From positions 1 through 21,619 of the forward strand of contig JBGUNJ010000062.1 in NCBI GenBank assembly GCA_045117315.1: 21,619 nt of DNA, read 5' to 3'. Below the pieces are notes generated by a model that saw nothing but the letters and a program-made list of their open reading frames with translations, was not told where the DNA came from and ran no database searches. Source of the stretch: CAG-791 sp045117315. GTDB lineage: Bacteria > Bacillota > Clostridia > Lachnospirales > Lachnospiraceae. The position numbers were made by a program, and so were the translations under genes. Below, in pieces: positions 16,028 through 21,619 of this stretch. Numbering within the stretch: the first letter of the stretch is position 1; each line of letters opens with the position of its first letter.

Positions 16028-16070
16028 AACCTGAGGCGCAGAGGAGGAACCTTTGTGCTTCAGGTTTTTT
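16028..16070 (+). terminator. Strong intrinsic terminator between gtrA-like gene and ECF leader
   Basis: A 17-bp stem with three G-U pairs is formed by bases 16028-16044 (AACCTGAGG...) and 16050-16066 (...CTTCAGGTT) around AGGAA, followed by TTTT. It isolates the next transcription unit. Confidence 0.88.
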
Positions 16071-16132
16071 GGAAAAAGATAAGTGGCATGCATTAAAACT
16101 CTCAAATTGGCACTTTTAACAAGGCCAGTTGG

Positions 16133-16141
16133 TGCTATACT
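16133..16141 (+). promoter_or_regulatory. Extended -10 promoter for the ECF S-component leader
   Basis: TGCTATACT is a good extended -10 element. TTGGCA at 16107-16112 is too far (23 bp) to be its -35. Start of transcription would be near 16147. Confidence 0.5.
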
Positions 16142-16378
16142 TTTTCTCGTTAAAGATTTATGGAACATTTACGCTGTTTTCCCGCATCTGTACCTGTCTA
16201 TCCCGCTGATGAAATGCGGAGAGCCCGTATTCCGGTTCTGCACACGAGCCTTTGCGCTCCTCATGTGCTTTATGGATTTACTTCTGCGAGATACAGCTCT
16301 TTGTTCCGCAAACCCTCGTAAGGCACCATCTTCCTCTAATGCATGGTAGATGCAGATATAAATTCGGAGGTTATAAAA
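16142..16378 (+). ncRNA. Structured leader of unknown type before an ECF S gene
   Basis: The roughly 235-nt leader shows nested pairing. GGAACA (16162-16167) pairs with TGTTCC (16302-16307), and GCTGT (16173-16177) with ACAGC (16293-16297). Inside these are CCGCAT/ATGCGG (16182-16187 with 16214-16219) and GCACA..GAG/CTC..TGTGC (16240-16268). Downstream, TGCAT/ATGCA forms a small hairpin about 15 bp before the GGAGG site. It matches no riboswitch consensus that I can recall. ECF S genes often carry vitamin riboswitches, so a regulatory role is plausible. An 88-residue open frame crosses it but has no ribosome site. Confidence 0.4.
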
Positions 16379-16930
16379 ATGACGTCGATTACCAGTAGAA
16401 AAAAAGCGAACCTGTCCCTTAGAGAGATCAATAAATCAAAATGGATCACGGCGACTGCTGTTTTTATGGGAATGAATATTGCCCTCTGCGCCTTCGGGAT
16501 TCCCGTTCCGGGAGGCCATTTATATTTGAATGATGTGGTGATCTGCACCGCGTCTCTTCTGCTGGATCCCGTGGGGGCCTTCATCGTCGGAGGAATCGGG
16601 GCATTTCTCGGTGACTTTATTTTTTATCCCGTCCCCATGTTTGTTTCACTGGCTGCGCACGGCCTGCAGGCAGCCGTGATCTCCATGCTGTTCCACAGTC
16701 TGTTTCCGGGCCATCGCAGGTTGTCCGCATTCATTTCCACTGCGGTAGGCGCTGTGATCATGGTAACGCTTTACACGCTGGGAAAGATTTTTGTCTACAG
16801 CACGTTCGAGTACGCGATGATCAAGCTTCCCTATGAAATCGCACAGGCCATTCTCGGAATGGCAGGATCAATGCTGCTGTGCTTCCGCGGAGGAATCCTG
16901 GATTCCTTCAGCAGGATAATGAGGGAATAA
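16379..16930 (+). CDS. ECF transporter S component, substrate unknown
   Basis: The 183-residue membrane protein resembles the ECF-type S components of the riboflavin-transporter-like family (DUF1393 type). It has about six hydrophobic segments and the recognisable stretch GIPVPGGHLYLNDVVICTASLLLDP followed by GAFIVGGIGAFLGDFIFYP. The N-terminus (about 25 residues) is basic and soluble. The start at 16379 is eight bases from GGAGG; a longer frame from 16343 has no site. As with folT, the energising module is absent and presumably shared. The substrate cannot be read from sequence; riboflavin is not supported because no FMN riboswitch precedes it. A 15-bp hairpin begins two bases after the stop codon. 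Confidence 0.82.
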   Translation: MTSITSRKKANLSLREINKSKWITATAVFMGMNIALCAFGIPVPGGHLYLNDVVICTASLLLDPVGAFIVGGIGAFLGDFIFYPVPMFVSLAAHGLQAAVISMLFHSLFPGHRRLSAFISTAVGAVIMVTLYTLGKIFVYSTFEYAMIKLPYEIAQAILGMAGSMLLCFRGGILDSFSRIMRE

Positions 16931-16932
16931 AG

Positions 16933-17064
16933 AGTGAAAAATATCGTCGATACGATATTTTTCACTCCGGATGTTTGTGCCGCGAGGCGGCTGCAAACAT
17001 CCTGTGATCCTTCGCCGTTTTCGCCTGCGCGAAAACGCTTCAGGCTGCCGCTCTGGCGAGCGGC
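16933..17064. repeat. Array of four consecutive perfect hairpins
   Basis: Hairpin 1 has a 15-bp stem, AGTGAAAAATATCGT with ACGATATTTTTCACT (16933-16966). Hairpin 2 is GGATGTTTG/CAAACATCC enclosing GCCGC/GCGGC (16969-17002). Hairpin 3 is CGTTTTCGC/GCGAAAACG (17016-17037). Hairpin 4 is GCCGCTC/GAGCGGC (17047-17064). All four stems are perfect and their sequences are unrelated to each other. The first could help end the S-component transcript. The array resembles the compound element near 6757-6832 in style, not in sequence. Confidence 0.8.
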
Positions 17065-17156
17065 ATGGTCGGAAAGAGTGATTAAAGCAGCGAGGAAAGC
17101 GTCCGCAAGAATGAAAAATCGCGCCGACAGATGACATGACACCGGAGGGAATGACA

Positions 17157-17741
17157 ATGGAATTGATACATGTAGAGGAGCAGAATCTGGACTCGATCCG
17201 CAGCCAGGCTTACAGGGCTGCGGCAGAGGTGTGTGAGGCCGCAAAGCTCAAAGCGGGAGACCTCTTTGTAGTAGGATGTTCCACCAGCGAAGTGCTGGGT
17301 GAGAAGATCGGAACTTATTCCAGTATGGATGCGGCAGGAGCTCTTTTTGAAGGAATTGACAAGGCCCTTGGGGAGAGGGGAATATTTCTTGCAGCCCAGT
17401 GCTGTGAACACCTGGGACGCGCGCTGATCGTTGAGCGCGAAGCTTGTGACAGATTCAGGCTGGAGGAAGTGAATGTGATTCCTCAGCCCAAAGCGGGCGG
17501 ATCTTTCGGGACGACAGCCTGGAAGAGATTCAGGGATCCCGTGGCTGTGGAAGACCTGCGGCAGTCCGCGTCCGCGGGTATTGACATCGGCGGAACACTG
17601 ATTGGCATGCACATTCATCCCGTTGTGGTCCCGCTCCGGATCTCCATGAGAAAGATTGGCGAGGCATCTATAATATGCGCCCGCCGCCGTCCGAAATTTG
17701 TCGGCGGCTGCAGAGCGGTATATAATGAAGAACTCATGTGA
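17157..17741 (+). CDS. UPF0340/TIGR01440 family protein (YwlG-like)
   Basis: The 194-residue protein matches the conserved Firmicute family represented by B. subtilis YwlG (DUF436), whose biochemical role is not established. Visible family features are GDLFVVGCSTSEVLGEKIG, AQCCEHLGRALIVE, the segment VNVIPQPKAGGSFGTTAW and a C-terminal GIDIGGTLIGMHIHPVVVP. The many Cys and His residues suggest metal or ligand binding, but this is a guess. The start at 17157 is eight bases from GGAGG; ATGs at 17136 and 17151 are badly spaced. The GNAT-like gene follows after 27 bp and is probably in the same operon. Confidence 0.88.
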   Translation: MELIHVEEQNLDSIRSQAYRAAAEVCEAAKLKAGDLFVVGCSTSEVLGEKIGTYSSMDAAGALFEGIDKALGERGIFLAAQCCEHLGRALIVEREACDRFRLEEVNVIPQPKAGGSFGTTAWKRFRDPVAVEDLRQSASAGIDIGGTLIGMHIHPVVVPLRISMRKIGEASIICARRRPKFVGGCRAVYNEELM

Positions 17742-17768
17742 GAAGGATGTTCCGGAAAGGAAATAGAG

Positions 17769-18026
17769 ATGGAATATATCAGACTTCCGCACAGCATCAA
17801 GAGCAAAAATGAAAATGGAAAGATCCTGGCGGAGATTACATTCCCGGAAGAAAGACCGGGCGTTTACACCATCGATCACACATATGTCTGTGAAGAACTG
17901 CGCTGTCAGGGCGAGGCCGACAGGCTGGTAAAAATGGCAGTTGACCAGATTCGCGATCAGGGAGGAGAGGTCCGTGCGACCTGCTCGTATGCATCGAACT
18001 GGCTGAAAAAGAATGGATATAAATAA
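17769..18026 (+). CDS. Small GNAT-like N-acetyltransferase (COG2388 type)
   Basis: This 85-residue protein is of the short GNAT-fold type (GNAT-like, YjdJ-related). It keeps only the core: a strand pair (KILAEITFPEERPGVYTIDHTYV), an acetyl-CoA-loop-like segment ELRCQGEADRLVKMAVDQIR (about 43-62) and a final strand plus NWLKKNGYK. In this family the loop usually reads RGQGIAxxL; here Gly-Glu-Ala-Asp replaces part of it. AAGGAAA precedes the ATG. It is second in a probable two-gene operon with the UPF0340 gene. The acceptor substrate is unknown. Confidence 0.8.
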   Translation: MEYIRLPHSIKSKNENGKILAEITFPEERPGVYTIDHTYVCEELRCQGEADRLVKMAVDQIRDQGGEVRATCSYASNWLKKNGYK

Positions 18027-18159
18027 GGTATTCCTGCCGAAAGGCTCTTTTTCCGTGGACAGCGGACATTGCCGGGCTGCGGCTTCGCGGGACAGCTTGG
18101 TCAGGCTGGAATATATACGGCATGCCGGAAGAAAAAACTACCGGATAAATTACATGAAA

Positions 18160-18208
18160 AAAGGTCTGCCCGGAACAGAAGAGTTCAGGCAGACCTTTGA
18201 TGTTTTTT
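18160..18208. terminator. Bidirectional terminator between the GNAT gene and argC
   Basis: AAAGGTCTGCC (18160-18170) pairs with GGCAGACCTTT (18188-18198). On the plus strand TTTTTT follows four bases later, and on the minus strand a run of T directly follows. The converging GNAT and argC genes would share it. Confidence 0.8.
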
Positions 18209-18271
18209 AAAGAAACTATTTTAGAAACAACTATACTATAACGGTTTTCAGCGGAGTGAACGGGCCGGGAC

Positions 18272-19210
18272 TTATTCGAGGCCTGTTGCCTCATCGATGC
18301 CCAGCATGATGTTCATATTCTGGACAGCGGCCCCGGAGGCGCCTTTGCCGAGATTGTCGAAGAGGGCAGTGACAGTGGTCTGTTCTTCGTGTCCGCACAC
18401 CACCAGTTTCAGGTGATTCGTGCCGGCCAGCTCCGCGGCGTAAATCGTGGAACCGTTCTCTCCGAAGGGAAGGACACTTACAAAGTGAGATCCGCTGTAA
18501 TAATCCTGCAGCTTCGCGCAGATTGACTCCGCGGAAGGAGAACCGGGCAGAAGGCGGTTGTGGAGCATGATCGTTGTGGCCATGCCTTTATAGTAATCAT
18601 CCACGACGGGCAGGAAGACGGGAGGTGTCGGAAGACCGCAGACTTTCTGCATCTCCGGAATATGCTTGTGGTGAAGAGTCAGGCCGTAGATGCCGGGAGC
18701 ATTGAGGGCTTGTGCCTTGTCAGCGGCCTCATAGGAAGCGATCATCTTCTTGCCGCCGCCTGAATATCCAGTCAGTGAAAAGCAGGTGAAAGGATAGTCC
18801 GCCGGAACGATGCCCATCCGGACCAGGGGAGCGGCGCAGGAGATAAAGCCGGTGGCGTGACAGCCGGGATTGGCGACCCGCCTGCTGTGAGCAATGGCAT
18901 CGCGCTGCTGTGCGGAGAGCTCCGGAAACCCGTAAGTCCAGTCATCATTTGTGCGGTGGGCGGTCGAGGCATCGATCACGCGCACATCAGGATTCTCGAT
19001 CAGAGAGACCGCTTCGCGGGCTCCGTCATCGGGAAGACACAAAAAGACGATGTCTGCGGCGTTGATAAATTTCCGCCTCTCATCATTGTCGTGCCTTTTG
19101 TCTTCGTCGATCCGCAGAAGTTCCAGATCATCTCTGGCCCCGATCCGGTCAAAAATCTGCAGACCGGTCGTGCCGCTCTGTCCATCGATGTACACTTTTG
19201 TTTTGCTCAT
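18272..19210 (-). CDS. argC: N-acetyl-gamma-glutamyl-phosphate reductase, uncommon (type 2) form
   Basis: ArgC reduces N-acetyl-glutamyl-phosphate to the semialdehyde with NADPH in arginine synthesis. The 312-residue protein has the N-terminal nucleotide-binding motif DGQSGTTGLQIF (9-20), the catalytic Cys117 in VANPGCHATGF, and the conserved LTGYSGGGKKMI and LHHKHIPEMQ segments. At about 310 residues, and with this N-terminus, it belongs to the shorter 'uncommon form' (TIGR01851) rather than the 340-residue common form. The start follows AAAGGA six bases away. No other arg gene is in the window, so it is separated from the rest of the pathway. Its leader can form a nested hairpin. Confidence 0.93.
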   Translation of the reverse strand: MSKTKVYIDGQSGTTGLQIFDRIGARDDLELLRIDEDKRHDNDERRKFINAADIVFLCLPDDGAREAVSLIENPDVRVIDASTAHRTNDDWTYGFPELSAQQRDAIAHSRRVANPGCHATGFISCAAPLVRMGIVPADYPFTCFSLTGYSGGGKKMIASYEAADKAQALNAPGIYGLTLHHKHIPEMQKVCGLPTPPVFLPVVDDYYKGMATTIMLHNRLLPGSPSAESICAKLQDYYSGSHFVSVLPFGENGSTIYAAELAGTNHLKLVVCGHEEQTTVTALFDNLGKGASGAAVQNMNIMLGIDEATGLE

Positions 19211-19247
19211 GTGATATCCTTTCTATAACTCGAAGCAGCAGAGTACC

Positions 19248-19289
19248 ACCTCCCAGTGACGCGGTTCAGCACCGCGTGGGGGTGGAGGT
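19248..19289. promoter_or_regulatory. Nested hairpin between divergent argC and larE
   Basis: ACGCGGT (19259-19265) pairs with ACCGCGT (19271-19277). Outside it ACCTCC (19248-19253) pairs with GGAGGT (19284-19289). An alternative outer stem is CCACC/GGTGG. It would lie in the argC leader or near both promoters. There is no T run, so it is not a simple terminator. Confidence 0.5.
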
Positions 19290-19344
19290 TCATTTAGGAA
19301 AGCTGACGTAAATAAATGCATCAGAAATTGACTGAGGAAATATT

Positions 19345-20103
19345 ATGACGCTGAAAGATTTTTTTGAAAAATACAATAATGTCGCCCTGGGATTTTCCGG
19401 AGGTGTGGATTCCTCCTATCTGCTGTGGGCGGCGCTCCATTACGGGGCAAAGGCAGGTGTGTATTATGTCAGTACTGCCTTCCAGCCGGAATTTGAGCGC
19501 CGGGACGCAATTCGTCTGGCCAGATCCCTGGGAATCGATCCCGTGATCCTCGAAGTGGATATTCTGTCATGCAGGGAAGTGGTTTCCAATCCTCCTGACA
19601 GGTGCTACTACTGCAAACAGCAGATCTTCGGGACAATCAGCCGGCGCGCTCTTTCGGATGGCTATACCGTTCTTTTGGATGGCACCAACGCCAGTGATGA
19701 CGCTTCCGACCGCCCCGGAATGCGCGCACTGAAGGAACTCTCCGTACTTTCACCGCTCCGCATGTGCGGACTCACAAAAGAGGAGATCCGCAGGAAGTCA
19801 AGGGAGGCGGGACTTTTTACATGGAATAAGCCCGCATACGCCTGCCTGGCAACCCGGACTCCGGCGGGAGAAATGCTGACTGCGCGGATCCTTGAGAGGA
19901 CAGAGCGCGCTGAAACATCACTGCACCGGCTCGGATTTACGGATTTTCGAGTGCGGCACAAAGGTGAGACCCCGGTGATCGAGGTGACACCGGATCAGCT
20001 CGGGCTGCTTTATGCAGAGCAGGACCATATTAGTGCCATTCTCAAAGAATGCGGATATGGGACCCCCCGGTTTTTGATCAAGGAACGCCTTCCTTCTATC
20101 TAA
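19345..20103 (+). CDS. larE: LarE-type ATP-dependent sulfur transferase, three-cysteine form
   Basis: LarE adds sulfur to the pyridinium dinucleotide made by LarB, on the way to the nickel-pincer nucleotide cofactor of lactate racemase and related enzymes. The 252-residue protein has the PP-loop SGGVDSS (18-24). It carries three cysteines at Cys87 and Cys90 in RCYYCK and Cys167 in YACLATR. The Lactobacillus plantarum enzyme uses one sacrificial Cys. From memory, LarE proteins with three cysteines, such as that of Thermotoga, bind a [4Fe-4S] cluster and can act catalytically, and this protein fits the second type. GAGGAAA precedes the ATG. larA, larB and larC are not in the window, so the target enzyme is unknown. 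Confidence 0.88.
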   Translation: MTLKDFFEKYNNVALGFSGGVDSSYLLWAALHYGAKAGVYYVSTAFQPEFERRDAIRLARSLGIDPVILEVDILSCREVVSNPPDRCYYCKQQIFGTISRRALSDGYTVLLDGTNASDDASDRPGMRALKELSVLSPLRMCGLTKEEIRRKSREAGLFTWNKPAYACLATRTPAGEMLTARILERTERAETSLHRLGFTDFRVRHKGETPVIEVTPDQLGLLYAEQDHISAILKECGYGTPRFLIKERLPSI

Positions 20104-20105
20104 AG

Positions 20106-20170
20106 CAGGCATAATTGTAAAGTAAAACAGGTATAATGGTAAAAACCGGTAAAAGTAAAACGGGTAAAAC
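20106..20170. repeat. Short degenerate tandem repeats after larE
   Basis: CAGG(C/T)ATAAT(T/G)GTAAA occurs twice (20107 and 20128), followed by two CGGTAAAA/CGGGTAAAA-type copies. No terminator with a clear stem was found for larE. The stretch to 20362 is AT-rich and holds no supported gene. Confidence 0.55.
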
Positions 20171-20362
20171 AGACTCAATAAGGCGACTCATAATATATAA
20201 TATACCACAGTATTTTTCACGTAACGTTCTTTTTTTAGGCACAGTATATGAAAACTTGATTTATGGAAGCGGTATTTTATGGAAGTAATTCTGACCACTT
20301 TCAATCTTTTCTGATTTCATGGGTTAAAAACGCTGAAAAATGAATTGTTATTATGATAATAA

Positions 20363-20391
20363 TTGAGATACTGATGCCAAAGTGGTATATT
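20363..20391 (+). promoter_or_regulatory. Promoter of the zinc-ribbon/DUF805 gene
   Basis: TTGAGA (20363-20368) and TATATT (20386-20391) are exactly 17 bp apart, a near-consensus vegetative promoter. Confidence 0.75.
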
Positions 20392-20400
20392 ATTTGGCGT

Positions 20401-20466
20401 GGATGCCTGTCGGCGGGATTTCACGTATAATAGCACGGGCATCCGGTTATTTGTTTTTTTATTTTT
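20401..20466 (+). promoter_or_regulatory. Attenuator-like hairpin in the DUF805 gene leader
   Basis: GGATGCC (20401-20407) pairs with GGCATCC (20438-20444), and a T-rich tract (TTTGTTTTTTTATTTTTT) follows just before the ribosome site. The stem begins a few bases after the expected transcript start. The loop is long (30 nt), so termination may be weak or conditional. Confidence 0.4.
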
Positions 20467-20482
20467 TACAGGAGGAATTATT

Positions 20483-21367
20483 ATGGCATATTGCGTTAAT
20501 TGTGGACAGCAGATTCCTGACGGAGCGTCTTTCTGCACGAACTGCGGAGCTTCACAGACAACCCATATGCAGTCACCTGAGCAAAATGCTGCACCGTATT
20601 CATCATCTTATGGCGGAAGTGCATCAGGAACTGATTACTCGTATACCGGCGGCTATGACGCAGGTCAGAGCAGTTACAGTGCAGGCCAGGGCGGCTATGA
20701 CGCAGGCCAGGGCAGTTACAATTCGGCGGGCGGCTATGACGCAGGCCAGAGCAGCTACAATTCAGCAGGCGGCTATGACGCAGGCCAGAACACCTACAAT
20801 GCGGGCCAGGGCGGCTATGGCGCAGGCCAGGGAAGCTACAATGCGGGCCAGGGCGGCTATGGCGCGGGCCAGGGCAGTTACAATTCGGCGGGAGGTTATG
20901 ATATGAGCCAGAATAATTACGATTCAGCGGGCGGCTATGGCGCAGGCCAGGGCGGCTACAGTTCCATGGGCGGAGCGCCTACACCGGGCATGTCTTTTGT
21001 CGAGGCAGTTCAGACCTGCGTTACCAAAAAGTACGCGACATTCAGCGGAAGAGCCCGCAGAAGCGAATATTGGTACTATACCCTGTTCTCGATCCTGGTT
21101 TCTTTAGTGACCTCTGTAGTAGGCAGCGCTCTGTTTGTACATTCTGAGGGAGATGTCAACATCCTGTCCGCTCTCGCTTCGATCGCGCTGCTTCTGCCCG
21201 GTCTTGGAGTGGCCATTCGACGTCTCCACGATATAGGAAAATCCGGATGGTGGTACCTGATTGCTCTTGTTCCTTTTATCGGATGGATCGTGCTGCTGAT
21301 ATTTATGTGCAGAGACAGCGACCGCGGACCCAACCAGTTCGGACCCAGCCCCAAGTATCCCGGATGA
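20483..21367 (+). CDS. Zinc-ribbon, Gly/Tyr/Gln-rich repeat, DUF805 membrane protein
   Basis: The 294-residue protein has three parts. Residues 1-25 form a zinc ribbon with Cys4, Cys7, Cys18 and Cys21. Residues about 55-163 are a low-complexity region made of repeats such as GGYDAGQ, GSYNSAGGYDAGQ and GGYGAGQ, rich in Gly, Tyr, Gln, Ser and Asn. Residues about 168-292 form a DUF805 domain with hydrophobic segments, including the family stretches FSGRARRSEYWYY and RRLHDIGKSGWWYLI and the end RGPNQFGP. DUF805 proteins are small integral membrane proteins of unknown function. The start at 20483 follows AGGAGG; the longer frame has no site. The repeats are also tandem at the DNA level (about 20650-20960) and so may vary in number between strains. 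Two terminator-type hairpins follow. Confidence 0.9.
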   Translation: MAYCVNCGQQIPDGASFCTNCGASQTTHMQSPEQNAAPYSSSYGGSASGTDYSYTGGYDAGQSSYSAGQGGYDAGQGSYNSAGGYDAGQSSYNSAGGYDAGQNTYNAGQGGYGAGQGSYNAGQGGYGAGQGSYNSAGGYDMSQNNYDSAGGYGAGQGGYSSMGGAPTPGMSFVEAVQTCVTKKYATFSGRARRSEYWYYTLFSILVSLVTSVVGSALFVHSEGDVNILSALASIALLLPGLGVAIRRLHDIGKSGWWYLIALVPFIGWIVLLIFMCRDSDRGPNQFGPSPKYPG

Positions 21368-21450
21368 GTCAGTCACAACCGCAGGCACAGACAGCAGGTA
21401 CAACCGGCAGATGATTAGAGAAGCTCCGCAGGACCTGCGGGATCGATAAA

Positions 21451-21493
21451 AAATAATTCCTGATATTGACAAGTATCAGGAATTATTTTTATT
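21451..21493 (+). terminator. Intrinsic terminator after the DUF805 gene
   Basis: A 15-bp perfect stem is formed by AAATAATTCCTGATA (21451-21465) and TATCAGGAATTATTT (21474-21488), followed by more T. The A run on its left makes it potentially bidirectional. Confidence 0.88.
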
Positions 21494-21575
21494 GGAACGC
21501 AGAAATCTTTTTATTAATATGCGAAAATCTTCCTGTCAACCATTTTTGAAAATGTCCCAAAAATCTTTTAACATT

Positions 21576-21603
21576 AGCACCGGAAATTCCGGTGCTTTTT
21601 CTT
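21576..21603 (+). terminator. Second intrinsic terminator near the window end
   Basis: AGCACCGG (21576-21583) pairs with CCGGTGCT (21589-21596) and TTTTTCTTTCT follows. About 85 bp separate it from the preceding terminator with no gene between, so it is a backup terminator or ends a very short transcript. Confidence 0.8.
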
Positions 21604-21619
21604 TCTCCGGGATCAGTTA

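Noticed and set aside
16083..16349. 88-residue hydrophobic coding frame upstream of the ECF S gene
   Set aside because: No ribosome binding site, its start lies upstream of the likely promoter -10, and the same bases explain better as a structured leader.
16142..16378. FMN riboswitch before the riboflavin-like S component
   Set aside because: The conserved FMN-element sequences are not present, so riboflavin cannot be claimed as substrate.
18013..18210. Small gene after the GNAT gene
   Set aside because: It overlaps the GNAT 3' end, has no good ribosome site and ends inside the terminator hairpin.
20382..20906. Arg/Ala/Met-rich 174-residue protein in another frame of the DUF805 gene
   Set aside because: It is a by-product of tandem DNA repeats whose period is a multiple of three; it has no ribosome site and no family motifs.

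Overview
This is a chromosomal segment from a low-to-mid GC Firmicute, most likely a Lachnospiraceae-type gut Clostridium. The evidence is AGGAGG ribosome binding sites, two ECF-type S components without their own energising genes, a folate riboswitch ahead of a FolT-type gene, an uncommon-form ArgC, and an IMP dehydrogenase of the type shared by gut bacteria and trichomonads. I see no rRNA, tRNA, phage, transposase or CRISPR array.

Layout. 1-1800: a cupin gene and a WYL-domain regulator on the minus strand, closed by a terminator. 1800-2524: a gene-poor spacer ending in six tandem copies of a 35-bp unit just before mtlR. 2525-10830: the mannitol locus, namely mtlR (+), a polyphosphate:AMP phosphotransferase (pap-like, -), then mtlA and mtlD (+). 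The mtlA promoter region holds a candidate cre site, two perfect palindromes and a good promoter. 11002-11865: class II fructose-bisphosphate aldolase (-), facing mtlD with back-to-back terminators. 12720-14225: guaB. 14306-15400: a tetrahydrofolate riboswitch, a tandem repeat, a Shine-Dalgarno-masking hairpin and folT. 15492-15917: a GtrA-family membrane protein. 16028-16930: a strong terminator, a structured leader and a second ECF S component. 16933-17064: four consecutive perfect hairpins. 17157-18026: a UPF0340 protein and a small GNAT-like protein. 18272-19210: argC (-). 19345-20103: larE. 20483-21367: a zinc-ribbon/low-complexity/DUF805 membrane protein, followed by terminators.

How the genes fit together. 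Mannitol enters as mannitol-1-phosphate through MtlA, MtlD oxidises it to fructose-6-phosphate, and after phosphorylation the aldolase cleaves it into trioses. MtlR is the PTS-controlled activator of this set. The other genes are independent housekeeping or vitamin-uptake units.

The most notable features are non-coding. They are a clear THF riboswitch with an apparent translation-masking hairpin, a 76-nt four-way-junction-like hairpin element beside pap, a four-hairpin array, an unexplained structured leader before an ECF S gene, and a repeated habit of short degenerate tandem repeats filling the intergenic spacers. I did not find a clear new defence or mobile system.
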